A stretch of 64,000 nt of DNA from Neelides folsomi (taxonomy: Eukaryota > Arthropoda > Collembola > Neelipleona > Neelidae). How positions within the stretch are numbered: position 1 is the stretch's first letter; each line of letters opens with the position of its first letter. The notes under the pieces are model-generated. The model saw only the letters and a program-made list of their open reading frames with translations. It was not told the origin of the DNA and searched no databases. Made by a program: the position numbers and the translations under genes. This document shows, in pieces, positions 23,540 to 37,500 of this stretch. The DNA lies in the NCBI GenBank assembly GCA_034687125.1, contig JAQGBZ010000160.1, positions 62,001-126,000 of the forward strand, given 5' to 3'.

Positions 23540-25194
23540 TTTGTGGATTGTCGGGGAAGCCGAGCGAAAAACCCGGGCATTGAAGCGACATCGGTTGGAG
23601 AAATATCCTAAGAAATTTTCTCCCTACTTCTCATTGAATGGGCTTGAATGAACACGTTTAATGGGAAGTTTTTAAAGAAAAGCTTTTGGTTCTCGTTTGT
23701 CGTTGACCTCGTTGAACTCATTCCACCCAATGATTGAATATTTAAACATTTATTAACAAATAACAATTTTCAATTTCAATTCCAATTACCAAATCATCTT
23801 TTTTTAATCTCCTGTATTACATAATTAGAATTAAATAATTTATAAAAACTCGGCATTCCAATTTCTAAATTCATCTCTTTAATTCTTGCTATATAATTTA
23901 ATAATCTAATGCTATATAATCTAACTTAACCTATAGTTTACTGTTTACCATTATATACACTTGTATCTGTATATAAAATATAAACATCCTTTTATATTGC
24001 TTTTATGAATTTATCTCCCAATGAAACATTTGTCATCATTATTGTAAGTTGTAAATATATTTATTTTGGACTTTGAAAAATTTATATTATAAGTAGTATA
24101 CTGTATACTTAAGCAAATTTATATAGGGATCGTATAATTATTATATGTATGTACTTGAAGTATAAAAAATAAGTTAAATACATCAATCCATATCAAGAAA
24201 TGTTCATAAAATGAAAACACATTTGTTTTTGACCATTTGAGGAAACCAATTCCAAGTTTTATTTCTTTTCAAGAAAGCGGTTTAGAAAAGAGGGCAACAA
24301 TAAAAAGGGCATTTGTCACAATCTGTGGAATTCCCACAATTTCCGCAAGCAAATAAACGGCGGGTTCGATTTGGCTAAACGATGTTTGAAACCATAATTT
24401 ATTTCTCTGCATCTCCACTTTAATGTTTTCTTTAAAGGGTAGAATTTGAAGTCAATTTCATGATAAAATCCTTATTATTAATTCAATGAATTTTCCTCCA
24501 CCGGGTACCGAGAAGTGAAATTTCACTTCCTCCCATCTTTACGACCCTCTTCGACTGCTCAACCATAACATTCAAAGGAAGGTTGACTACATTTGAATTT
24601 TGATTACTTAAACAATTGATAAATCATTTATCCTTATTTATTTTGCAAAGACTAATACTAAATTCATAAAATTAAATTTGGCAATAAATAACCCTAACTT
24701 TCCCATTATTATTTTATTATACGCATGTAAATGTGATAGTTAATGTAAAGACTTTAAAGACATAACGATGGTTGAAATTTTGAAATGGTCGGAAATATAT
24801 GAAGGAATAAAAGACAGATGGGAATTTTGTATGAGGAAATCGAAATTTCTATTCTGGAGACGAAATCGAATGAATTTTGAATGAAGACGCGCCGTATTGG
24901 AGCTCGGATGTTCACTTTCGACCCCGCTCGTTTCCGTCAGGTTTCAACCAACAGACACTTTTAAATAAAAGACATCAGACTTTTGCCCTTTTAGGCTCAA
25001 TCCCTGCCATTGTTCTTATACAACTATTTATTATGTACCCGACACAAGTATGTGGAACATAACATATACAGGTAGTGTACATTCAGATAGAAGATCTCTG
25101 AATGTGAGTGTATTTTACGATTTCGACCCCAAACCTTAACAAATGTTTTCTAGCCATCTTTAACTGACCTCAGGTATTACGAAAGGAATCTTAA

Positions 25195-25360
25195 GGAATA
25201 TCTCATATATGGAATCTACTGTATATAAAATCTATATGAAATCACTAGGTATATATGAAATCTATACGGAATCTATGTATGGTATGTAAGTATATGAATT
25301 TATGAGGATGAGGAATCTATATAAAATTTATAAGGGATCTTTATTTAAGGAATCTACAAA
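25195..25360. repeat. Degenerate TATATGGAATCTATA repeat
   Basis: About eight imperfect units around TATATGAAATCTATA. Confidence 0.5.
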
Positions 25361-27781
25361 TAACATGACGGCTTCTCAATAAGTTACAATAAGAGTCCAT
25401 TTTTAGGATTTATACAAGATATATGATTTTAACCTTTTTATCCTATGTATGGTACCATACTTTTACATATAAATAAATATCGCATATGAAGCTGTATAAG
25501 TGTAGGTTTGGTATGTATTAAGGAAGGTTAATCATTCTAAATTCATTCTATTGTTTTATCTCATCATCCTCTGATTTGTTATTAGTTATACATACATATT
25601 TGTATGTATATGGATATATATTACATTTCACTCCTTCAATAAGTGTGATGTGAGTTGGAGATTAAATTTGAGTTTTTTGTTATCAGGAGGAAAATTTGTT
25701 TTGATTTCCTCTTTTTTGACTTTGGAGGTTCAAGTTCCTTGTTGGAGTTCTTTCCCATCCCGGGTGTTGAAGAATTGAACGTAGAACTGAAGGGAGAGAT
25801 TTCCTTTTACTTACTGTGCTTATTAGAGTTAGAGATGGTTTTGTGTGTGAGTGTGTTTTTGGGTGGCAGACCATGGGAGGTTTTCCAAACTCCCCTTCAT
25901 TTATCAAATATGTATAGAGAGTGTAATACCCGGGTAGCTTCCGTTTTCTCCCGGCTTCACTCGACCGACCTATTCTTCTCATTTGGCTAGGAAACTGCTC
26001 GGAGCGAGTACATACAAACATACCTCTCTCTCAACACCACAATCGCCTTTATTCTCTTCTTCATCTTCAGTTCAACTTTAATCTCTCACAGGGAAATTTC
26101 ACACATTTTCGCAAAAATTCTTTACAATTGTGCCATTTTCAAAAATTGCAAATACGAGTTAAATTATTCAAATACCCAAAGTTTACATTAAGGAGGATTC
26201 CCCAAATTGCCAAACTTTTCTCAGCTTTATGAAGTTTATTTAACTTATTTAATTAACTCAATTTTTAATTTAAGAATTTTGGCAAAGCTAAAAGTGTTCC
26301 AAATTTTCCAACGTTCCAATGTTCAGTGCGATAAATACAAATTAATTTAAAAAAATGCAAACATTAAAATTTTGCAAACAACAATTTTGCAAACATTAAA
26401 AACAAAATGTTTAAAAAATCATTTTTATAGTTTTCCCAGCAAAAAGAAAATTCCAGAGCGATTTTAATACAGTTAAAATTTAAGACATTTTTTATTTGTT
26501 TTAAAGATAAATTTAAAACAGTAAAACTTAACAAAGTTAAAATTTAGTTTCAGTTAAAAAGGACATTTAAAAAAAGAAGAGAAAAAAAGTTTAATAACTT
26601 TAATATTAACAGAGATCTTAAGTGGTTTTTTGTTTGGAATTGTTTAAAGGGAAACGTCGGTTTGTTCTTTCCACTTGACTTTGTCTCATCAATCAAAAGT
26701 TGTTTTCTCTTCCGCTTTAATTGGGACTTTATAGATGGTTGATTGAGAACGTTGGAAGCATCTGGATTGGCCCGGTGGAGTTTGGACAGATATAAATTAC
26801 TATATAAATTATCCTTCCTTTAACTCTTCTTGAAGGATACGAAAACTCCGAATTTGAAGGAAAGGAAAACTCACAATTTCCACCATCAGTTTTGGATGAG
26901 TCCAACTGTCCCGTTCAATTAACTTCGTTCCGATCAATAAAAGGTTTCACATTAAATATCCTTTTTATCTTTACTAAAATATCACTCCATGTATTTACAT
27001 ACAAAATGTTGGTTCATAGAAAACGTTAGCTCAATGTAAAAAACATCAATTTATCTTTTAAGCAAAAAAAACCATGAATTTATCTTAAAAGTACAAAAAC
27101 CTTTGTTTAGCTTATCTTTCAATTTTCACCATCCGGTTTATTTATTTATTTTCTAAACATTTTCTAAACTGCTTTCTTCTCATTGTTAATGTTAGCTTTT
27201 TAAAATTTATGAGCAATTTAACAATTTTAGGGCTTTGAATTGATTTAAATCTCTTTGTGCGAAAAACAACGTGGTTATTTAACTTAAGTATTTTATGTAC
27301 GAGGAAAAGTTTTAAATAATAAAGACCTTTATTTCAATTTCAATACAATGGGTGAAAATAAAAGTTAAATAATTCAAACCCAATTGTCCTATTCAATTTA
27401 TGTTCAGTCGATAAATCCCACAATGGAATATTTTAACAAACTTGGCTTTAATACTATTTAACTATTTATTGTTAGTTTGGAAGAGGTTGGAAACTTTTTT
27501 TTATTAAACTTAAATATTTACATTCATACGATGCACAAAAGCAAAAAGTTTACTTTTTATTTCAATTAACTTTAAATGAATTGAATAGATTTATTTATTT
27601 CTTGAATTTCTTGAAACTTTCATTGAACAACTTCAAACTAAAGTTTAAATTAAAACCATTAGATCAATTAGCTATTATTTAATAATTTAGTTAATTTAAA
27701 GTTTAGTTTTAGACTTTTTCGAATAAACATGAAAGAAAAATGAAAGATAGTTAAGATAGAACATTTTTAATTGAAGATAAG

Positions 27782-28793
27782 TTAATTATTATTTTCATAA
27801 TAAACGTAATTTGGTTTCGGTGAAGATTCAGATAAAGTTCTATTAACATTAATTCTGAAAATAAGATCAGCACCAGTTCCAGGAATGTTTACAGTTAAAA
27901 TTCCATCATGGCCAATTCCGGCTTTCACAAGATCCGAAACTTTCATTGTAACAGTTCCAATTATATCATTGGAGTCAAAATCTTCATCCCAAATGTCAGC
28001 TTTTATCCTCTGAATTCATTTAAATAAATATAAAATAAAATCATTTCTAATAAAATAAACCATAGGTTTACTCTCATGTTTCAAGTTGCGATTAATATTA
28101 TTTAAGTAAAGTAATAGGCTTGAAATCTTGAAAATATCTTTAATTTTTACTATTTTTTACCTGTGTACATGTCTCACAATATTGAACATATTGACGAAAA
28201 AGTTCAGGCCAATCTGGATTTCTGTCAAGTTACAAATGCAATGCATTAAATAAAATGAATTAACAACGTTATTAAAATAAATGCTATGATTTGGATTTAA
28301 TGGATATGATCCATATTGAATAACCTAACCTATTATCTGATATGTATTTTGTCTGACCAAGTTGGAAAAAATTGTCTGTGCTGGTTGGAGAATACCATAA
28401 TATAACTACAAAAACACAAATACGTATCAATTTTATCTAAAAATATATTTATAAATTACAATTAATTAATTGCTTCAATAATATATTTAGTTTAATCAAA
28501 TTCATATAATGACAATTTCTCTCTTATCCTTTGTAAAATATTGCTTATTTTATAAGTACCATATGAGTCGGGATCACCATCGAAAGGGTCCGTGCTTGGA
28601 AGGTTCCTGTCAAAACATATGATTTTATATTAATATACTTTCATATATTTATATAGGTATGTATATTTATTTTTTAATGATTTAATTCTATATTTAAATT
28701 TGACCTTGCCGAAAGCACCAAATCAAGTTGAGTTTCTCCTTTAACAAGAAACACAAAGATCAATTGAAGGAAAGTTGCTTTGAAAAATATCAT
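27782..28793 (-). CDS. Secreted single C2-domain protein, copy 1
   Basis: Five exons: 28793-28705, 28606-28560, 28405-28330, 28221-28161, 28009-27782; phases close and give 166 residues. It starts with a signal peptide (MIFFKATFLQLIFVFLV). The rest is one C2 domain: strand QLDLVLSARNLP, calcium loop 1 with STDPFDGDPDSY, central NPDWPELF (the usual N-P-x-W motif), calcium loop 3 with ADIWDEDFDSNDIIG, then an acidic and Asn-rich tail (YVYYENNN). The aspartates of loops 1 and 3 needed for calcium binding are present. Secreted proteins that are nothing but one C2 domain are uncommon in animals, where C2 is mostly cytosolic or part of perforin-like proteins. It is the downstream member of a tandem pair with 29549-30385. 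Calcium-dependent binding to membrane lipids outside the cell is inferred. Confidence 0.85.
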
Positions 28794-29548
28794 TTTAATG
28801 AAGGATCTATTTCAAATAAAATAGTAAATGGATGAAAATTCAATAAGGCACAGCAGACAAGTACAATATTATTGATGTACAGTACAGGTAAATATATATG
28901 TATAGATATATGCTTTTCATATGAAGCTTCTATACAAGCCTGTAAATTACATTTACCTTTTATGAAAACTTGATATTGACTCTGGTAATTTTTAAATATA
29001 CTAAAGGTTTTGTTAGAATCATTCCATTTAAAGTATTTTTCATAATAATACTTAATCATAAATTAAATAATTAACCAAAGTATTTAAGATGGTTGTTGTG
29101 TATTGCTATTTAGGGAATTAAATAGTTTCTTTATCATACAAATTTATATTCGAATATCTTCCAAGCTCATATCACTGATAGACGTGATTTTATAATGATG
29201 ATTAAACGATATAATGATCACCACCTGAAGGAAAATAATTAACATTAAGTATTTATATAATTATGATTGTAATTCAATAATCCTAAAGAGTAAACAACAT
29301 TCCAGCTTTATATTTGCATTTGATTTCAAATTCAATGGATTTATAAACCAATTCTGCTCACAATTAATCTAAATCCCTTCTACTCTATCAATCGATATTT
29401 TGCTTACTTTAGTAGATATCACATAGTTTCTATATGTAATATAATGTTATTATGAGCAATGCTGAGCATGAAAATAATTTAAATAACAAGTTTAACAAGT
29501 GAGCCAAAAATTAACAATTTAATCAATAACAATTCATAAATATTAAAA
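28794..29548. other. Spacer between the two C2 genes
   Basis: AT-rich, about 750 bp. It must include the promoter of copy 1 and the 3' end of copy 2. No other gene seen. Confidence 0.5.
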
Positions 29549-30385
29549 TCAGTTTCCAATTTTTACAATTGAGGCTGAGGAAACTAAGGCTGAATGTGGT
29601 GATTTGATTATCAATCTCCCCGTGCCAGATTTAATGTTTTCTTCTAAAATCCTTCCATGCGAATTGACATACGATGCAAAATTAAGCTCGACAAATCCCA
29701 TATAGTCGTCTGCTTCAAAATCAGAGTCCATGATATCGATTTTCAATCTCTGAAAAATATAATCATGATTCGTAATACAATATTGGGTGTAAAATGGTTA
29801 TTTTTTAGGTTGGGTTAGGTTAGATGAATCTATAATTTATATGATAAACTAACTTGATTTGCTCCAGGAACATAATTAAAGTCAAAAGATTCTGGCCAAT
29901 CAGCATTATGTACATCCTGTATATAAAAATCATTTTAGTAAAATTTATAGATTTGTTAACTACTTGTATAGGGTTGGCCATACGTTGATACGTTGCTATC
30001 ATTTTTATGAGATTATTTATCAAAAAAGAAAGCAACTTATGGACCATCCTGTATAATACTTCAATTAATAACTTACCGAGTAATGTTTTGTTCTCCCAAC
30101 TTCTCTATATGGATCCATGTTTGACTGTGCAAAATATACTTTTGCGTAAGGATCAGGAGCACCATTGAAAGGATCCAATGATGGCAAATTTCTAAACGAT
30201 AATCAAATTAACTTTAAGTCTTGTTTAAGCATTTAAAATTTAAAAATTTAAAAAATATTAAATGCTTAAAATGTAAATATTATATATTTTTATATTTTAT
30301 ACCTAACGGAAAGTACAATTGATATTTTTTCTCCACTGGAAAAAACAAAACATCCCCAAATTAACACAACGAAGATCACTTTCAT
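29549..30385 (-). CDS. Secreted single C2-domain protein, copy 2
   Basis: Four exons: 30385-30303, 30191-30077, 29916-29854, 29749-29549; phases close and give 153 residues. Signal peptide MKVIFVVLIWGCFVFSSG. The C2 domain runs from KISIVLSVRNLPSLDPF through GAPDPYAKVYFA (loop 1 region), NADWPESFDFNY, and IDIMDSDFEADDYMG (loop 3 with its aspartates), ending KIGN. Compared with copy 1 the exon 2/3 boundary is fused, so one intron was gained in copy 1 or lost here. First-exon phase and position are conserved between the copies, showing a tandem duplication. A MITE lies in the second intron. Same inferred role as copy 1. Confidence 0.85.
29969..30051. mobile_element. Mariner-like MITE copy 4
   Basis: Starts TAGGGTTGGCCATA after TA, ends CAACTTATGGACCATCCTG before TA. 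The GCAACTT variant with several substitutions, inside an intron of the C2 gene copy 2. Confidence 0.75.
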
Positions 30386-33300
30386 GTTGGAGGATTAAAC
30401 AAAACTAAAATTAAATTAAACCCAAACTGAAATTTAACTTAAATTGAACGCAATATTATAAAAGTGATATTTTATCAGTAATGGAAAATCATAATCTTTT
30501 GTCGATTTATTATAAATTGACAGTTCCAAGTGGGGGATTTACTTTGATTGCTTAAGCTCAAATCTAACCGTAAAATTCTCCATTTAAATATAAATGTCAA
30601 TATTTATATAATTTTAACCCTTCATTATTTTTAACTTATAAATGGATAAATTTTCAATATACTCTTACATATCCATAGGATACATTTAAATGGAAGTTCG
30701 GGAGGCGTGACGCAAATTGTAATTTTTCAATTTAATTAAACTCCCACGTTGACATTTTAATTTTAATTAGGTTGTTTAGTTTAGTTTAATTGTTATTATA
30801 GAATAAATAAATATATTAATATTTGTATTGTATACAACATATTACAAGAAAGTTCTTCATGTCAATATCAATATCATATTAGAGTATGTACCTAGTAAGC
30901 ATTTAAGGATACTGTACACACATGTACTATGTATATATTAGTACATTGTAAAAACCCAAATACACTGAGGAATTCGATCAATGTACTTATACTACCTCAC
31001 TGGTATTTGTAATGGAATGAAATACAAAATTGGAAAAATCAATCTCATCGATTCCATGATTCGATCGGAAAGGTTTATTCTTGTAACACTTACTATTCAT
31101 ATTCACATATTTTTATTATTCAGTGGTCAGAGTTCAAAAAACATAAATAAATACAATATTCAATGATAAGCTTCTTGTATCTTTTTTAATTTTTGTAGAA
31201 TATTCATTTTATTAAAGAAATTTTTAGTTTTATTAAATGGCCCAAAAGGAAAATAAATAAATAAATAAAATAATGAGTTCATAAATACAATACGAGTAAT
31301 TTGATGGTTAAAAGTCACCACAAGGTTTTAACCTTTTAACATAATGATTATTTAACATTTGCGGTTTTCTCTTCTTCAACCTGTCTGTATAAAAATGAGT
31401 TTAAATATTTACTTGTACGAGTTTCACAAACTTTCCACAATTTGAAATAAACTCATTCTAAGAACTTTTCTATTATCTTAACACATCCTGGAAGTATTTA
31501 GTTTAAAGATATACCTACCTTGTATAACTTACACAAAAGCTAAATGTAAGTTAAAGTATTAACTAATATCAACTAACTTAAAGTGTAGAATATAGATATA
31601 AATTCCTTCAACAAAGGTTGTGTACAATACAAATGAGTGATACAAAGAGCTTCTAAAACTTATATGAAAAGAGCGTGTTTATAAAGCTAAAGATAAGTGC
31701 CTTTAAAAAAGTATCTAAAAGGAAAGTTTTTTGTTTGAAATGATAATGGAACTTGATGAATTGACATTTTACTCAAATAGCCATTTAATTTTCAAAAGTG
31801 ACCAAAATTCCAAAAGCAAAAAAACATCCGTTGAAACTTTATCGATCAATTATGATATTAAATAATGTACAACATTGTATATTGGCCAAAATATGACAAA
31901 TAGTAAAATATCTGATATATTGAAATATACCATATTGGTATGTATTATGTACACAATGATTTGTTTGACCTTTGAAGAATTAATAGAAAATAAAATATAC
32001 AAATTGTGTATGGAATCAATTAACAGTTGAAATTGTTCCAAAATGAATATTTGCTTTATTGGTTCACTTGACGTGTCAAATAGTTTTATTTGTACAAAAC
32101 GAGCAGCTGATAATTTGGGAAGAAAATGAATTTATTAGGCAAATACTACTCCAGTTGAGAGAATAATTAGTAAATTGAATCATCCTATGTACACTTTACA
32201 TTTCTATACAATACAAAGGTACATACAAATAGAACAGTGCTAATATCTAATAAATATTTATAGCCATATGCCATCACTCATCACATATTTAGTCATTATC
32301 AAATTGAGTTCATTTGTATAAATTCAATGGTGATTTTAAAATTATGAATTAACGAATGAGGTCAAAAAGACAAAAGTCAGTTTTGCGAAAATCCAAATAT
32401 TTAATTAAATTATTAATAAATATTTTACATTAAAACCAATTAGTGGAAAAACATGAAGAATATGCGAATAAAAAATGTTTTTAATTTTGATGAATCTCGC
32501 TAGCAAAATTGCCCTTGGGAGTTTTGGAGTGAAAGATATGAATTAAAAAAAGAAGTAAAAGATTTAAATAAAGAATAAATGATCCCCTTTGACCACATTT
32601 GTCTCATTTATCTGGGAAGTATAAAATTTAATCTCTTTTAGACTCCTCGAGGGATTATGAGGATTTGGCGTGTTTATAATAAGTGTGATTTGCAAATGAG
32701 ATTTACCCGCACCACTCTGCCCCGATGGGAATTAGGAAATGAGATTAAAAGGTCTTGAATCCATGTAATAGAGAAGAAAATAGAATACACCCATTTTACA
32801 TGTGTGTGTAATTCATACTAATTTACCCTTGTCCAATATACATAAAAAATATCCATATGGCTGGATATATTTTACATACTATTCAGTTATACCCCAAATA
32901 ACTAAATATACTTAATTTCCTTGAAGAAATTCGAGACCCAGAAAAGTCATGAAAAATTGGCTCTTATTCAATATTGAACTTGACGTAATCTGATCTTGGG
33001 TTAATTTTCCACATCAAAATATCATTCTTCTGATATTACAAAAAATGTGTAGTATTAGATACATATAATATAGACACATACATAATATACCATATATCAT
33101 ATATTTGTAAATATATGTATGTACATGATATGTATAAGTACAGATATTTATCAACATTATCAGACAAAAGACTTTAATTTTTCATAGGATATTTAGTTCT
33201 ACCCAAATTCCACTTATTTTTAACCTTTTATTTTAGTATTTCTTAATAAAAGTTCCCTTTAACTGCTTTGCTTAACTTTGCTAAACTTTGCTTAATAACA

Positions 33301-34400
33301 AAATGATCATTATTCCTAACAACTTTTTTACAATGCCAATTGTGGTAATTGAGATAAAATGTAAAATGATGCGAAACAATAGAACAATAATTATGGGAAG
33401 TTTACATATTAAAACGTATAAAAATAAAATTGGGTTTTTTGGCCTATATTTATGTGCGCATTAATAGTGGACTTTTCAGTGACCACTTATCTTTATAGTA
33501 AAAGTAATATAAACGAGATAAATACACTCTAGTTGAGCTATATGTAATATTGCACTTACTACAATTCTGATGTAAAAGACATTTTTATAAGAATCGATTT
33601 TTCCTTATCTGACTTTTTCATCCATAAATGATTTTAACTAAAAGTAAGGCTGATAATTAAATATTTCCTACACACAGTCAATAAACGAACGAAAGAATTC
33701 CAATATGTAAAAATGAATAATTTGGCTATACGAATGAATAATTAAATTTCTAAGATAATACAAGTTCTTTAATATAAGATAATCCTTATTATACTTTTAC
33801 AAACTTATGTTAACTTAGGTAGATTACGTTTACTTACACATAAATTCATATACCGCACATTCTCTTACTATAAAACTATAATCGTAATGATTATTGAATC
33901 ATTATTAAAGCTATTCTTTTGTAGAATTCAACTTATTTTCTATAACAAATCGTCGATTTTCTTATAAATATAAGACGATAAAATCGATAATGATTAATAA
34001 TTTGAAAAGATGGGATTTGTTTTTTGCTATTTGTCAATTGAAATTAGTAATGAGGTTTACTTTGAGTGACAGAAATGAGAGTCGACAGAGAATCGATGAA
34101 GATTTTTCAATTTCATATTTAATTATATTTGCGATATTTTCATGTCAAGAAATCATGTCAAATCATTAAAAGTTTCAAATGAGAAAAAGTATTAAATTGA
34201 ACTGACATCAAATAAATTAATTATTCAAATTCTAAATTAAATATTTAAACCAATTAAATATTAACTACATAGTTAACAGTTCTCATTCTTCTCATATGAG
34301 TTCTTTTCCCATAAATTAGAAAATAAAAATGTCTAAAACGGTGCGTGCTTTAGATAATAAAAATGTTTAACAATTATTTAAATTTTTGGATTCCTTTCAG
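30386..34400. other. AT-rich spacer, 4 kb
   Basis: No coding region recognised. Long AT-rich stretch with TATA/TACA simple tracts around 33060-33150. Its right end should hold the promoter and first non-coding exon of the 34529-39863 gene (an acceptor-like TTTCAG precedes 34401). Confidence 0.45.
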
Positions 34401-34528
34401 ATGTGCGAATTTTGAAGGTTGAATTGTCATATTCAATTTCTGCAATTTCTTCCAATGTTCCTTTTAAACGCGAAGCCCCGGGAGTGAATTTCTGTCAACT
34501 CCAATTGTTTGGAAGGGATAGATGGGAA

Positions 34529-37500
34529 ATGCTGATTCTCTTCATCCTCGCGACATTACTTATTCACGTCTCATCTCCAAAAAGTAAGAATTTAAATTTA
34601 TATCTTGTCGAAACAATTCCCCCATTCACTTAATTATGTAAGACCAGTTCTACATTCCATTCCTTATCCTTACCATTTATAAAACCCTTTAATAAAACAA
34701 TGGGCATTATTAACGCTCTCATAAACTCATAAATAGAAAATTGTGACAATTTATGGTTAGAAGAATAGACAATTGTGTTATGAATGAGAAAAATGATAAA
34801 TCGATGTTAAAAATCAACTTTAAATAACTTTTAATGTAAAAGAAGAAGAATCTTAAGAAGTTTGAAAGAAGTCTGAAAGAAGTAAAAGTATAGAATAAGT
34901 TTTTAGTTTAACGTTTTATCATTACGGGGGAAATTTCCTGTTCATTGGAGTGAGGAATGAAATGCAAAATAGATGGGAACAACCTTGTTTGACTCAAGCC
35001 CAATTCAAACCCGTCGTTTTCTGTCATATCAAACTCAAGGGTTTGCATGCAAATGGTTGGTGAATAAATGAAGATCCTTTTCATATGAAAAGATTATATA
35101 ACTAAGCCGAACATACATTTAAGTTAAGTAATAGTCAAATGTCAAATAGCCATATAGCCAATAATGCATGCGAGTTCTCAAATGCATAATTCTTCGAGTT
35201 AATTTATCTATGTAGTTAAATGTATTTATTTAATTATATATTTTCTGTACAGGGTGGCCAATAAGTATCTTTCTTTTTTAAATTAAAATTCGTATAAAAA
35301 AGAAAGATACTTATGGCCCACCCTGTATATATAGTGTGATTTAATTATATCTTTTCTGTCTGTCTATGTAGTTAAATGCAAGTTAAATGTAATGGTTAAA
35401 TTGATAATTTAATGATGTTTTTAATAATTAGACGGTGTGGGGGGTCAACATGTCTCACATGGGGATTATTATCCCTACAATTTGACAGTTGATCAACTCA
35501 CAGCCAAATCCCTCACCATCAGTTGGACATGCAGAGGCCAAAATTTACAAGAAAAATATGAAGTGACTCTCAAACCACTTCTAGCCAGGTAATTAATCAT
35601 TATTAAATTATAATTAATTAAATAATTGAACCAATTGAAGATACAATCTATATCTACATTTATTTTTCAAAATTTTTTATAATTTATAATTATATTAATA
35701 ATTTGAACAGCTATAGAGTAGTTGAGACCGTTCCGCACAATACATGTTATTTGGAAATGGACAATTTGGTTCCAAATACTGATTACCAAATTTCGGTCAC
35801 TTCGATTAGCGGGAAAATTCGAAAACGGTCAAGTTCGCTTGTTTTTAGAACACCCGGTATAAAAATTACTTATCTCTATCTTTTATATTTATTAGTTTAA
35901 AATTCTATAAAAGTCATTATTAATTAATTAACTACTAATTAAATTTTTCCAGTTGAAGAAAAAGAAGTTTATCATAACGAAGATGAAATTGTAGATTTGG
36001 AGCCCGGGTTTAAATTTCCTCCAGTGAAGCTTGTAGAGATCAGCTTAGTGGGAATGGCCTTGGTGCTTTGGGCCGGGGCGATCGTTCTCTTCTTCCACCG
36101 ATGGGGGAAAATTCGGATGCTCCTCCCGTACCAACCCGATTACAAAGAAATGAAGCAAACGAGCTCGACTTGTACAAACTGCTCTTTAACGCCGCATCAT
36201 CAGGTGAAAGATGGGTTCCTTAAATTCAGTGGGATTACAATATAAAATTCGGGTATTATAAGCAAATTCGGGCATCATAATAAATTTCGGGTATTATAAG
36301 AAAAATTCAGGTATTATGAGAAAATTCAGATATTATAAGAAGATTCGGGTATTATAAGAAAATTCGGATATTATAACGAATTTAAGGTATTATAATAAAA
36401 TTTGGGTATTATGTATAAAGTAATTCGGGCATTATGAGGAAATTCGGAGATTATTACCATAATCCTCCAACCGCTTAAAAAACCCCCCAATAAGTGAAAT
36501 GATAAATATGCGGTTTTTATAGCTTTATATCTTTGTTTATTTGTATGAATAAATTGCCCCTGAAGGATCTCTTTCATCTTTCACTTTAAATTACGACTTT
36601 GGGAATTATTTTGGTCTTACACGTTTGTTAAACAAGGTCTAGGCATTTAAGCAAAACCTGTAAAACATAAAACTACATGCAGTTTAACATTATAAGAAAT
36701 TATAACTAAACGTCAATGCATATGCGGAAATTGTATAAGACCAATACATGTAGAATTCAAGTCCTTTCAACTCCTCGTGTTTTCCATTGAAAATAAACAA
36801 AAACTGTTTTTACCCTTCCGAACTTCCCAAGGAGGAAACATCTGAAAGGGAAAAAGAGAAAAGAACATTTGAAGTATTAAAAACCCATTTCCTATATATT
36901 TTGTTTTTACAATTTGAAAAAACCTCCAATATCACTTTCATCCCCCAAATCATTTGGGCCAAATGTATCCTTTGGAAGTTGGACATTTAACATTGAAAAC
37001 ATTCGGAGAATTTTTATTTTTTCAACATTCGGAGAAATATCCTTTCTTCTTTTTATTTACCAAATTGAAGATTTAAAAAAAGAACATTATTCAATTTCTT
37101 ACATCTTGAGATGACTTTTAAAAAAGTTTTATTTCTTCTTTGATGGCCTTTTTCTTCCCAAATACTTCAAAAACATTCAGTCCCTGTATCAATAATTGAC
37201 AGGGGCGTACCCAGCCCAAAATTTCTACTAGGCCTAATTTCTGAGTATAATTTTACGTAGTGTAAATATTGGGCGTAATTATTATTTTATTTGAATATTT
37301 AATTATCATAATAATGGTTAAAACTTGAGATTAGAGATATATAATGTTATATGCAATTTTATGTATTAGTTTTATTTTTTATTACCAATAAATAATAGGT
37401 AAATATCTGAGATTTTTTTAAAATTATGCTACCGAAACGACCTTTAGGTTTTGAATTTTTTTAAAAATTTTTTAAGAGTTCGGACTACAAACCTATTGAA

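Larger units (their letters stand above)
22338..27781. other. Long spacer with promoter-like islands
   Basis: Mostly AT-rich. GC-richer islands lie at 23500-23720 (with a hairpin at 23522-23539), 24300-24560, 24870-25060 and 25680-26060. The frame at 24877 begins NEDAPYWSSDVHFRPRSFP and reaches a possible donor CAG|GTTTCA, so it could be an exon of an unseen gene. The 25920-26080 stretch, followed by pyrimidine-rich leader-like sequence, resembles a promoter and 5' leader. Nothing firm. Confidence 0.35.

Noticed and set aside
25655-26021. Overlapping 111- and 112-codon frames on both strands
   Set aside because: Neither has domain features or splice partners; the sequence looks like a promoter and leader. 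Kept only as an island.
36787-37114. Frames in the fourth intron of the plus-strand FNIII gene
   Set aside because: Low-complexity Lys/Phe-rich translations without splice support; the intron boundaries at 36203 and 37810 are clear.
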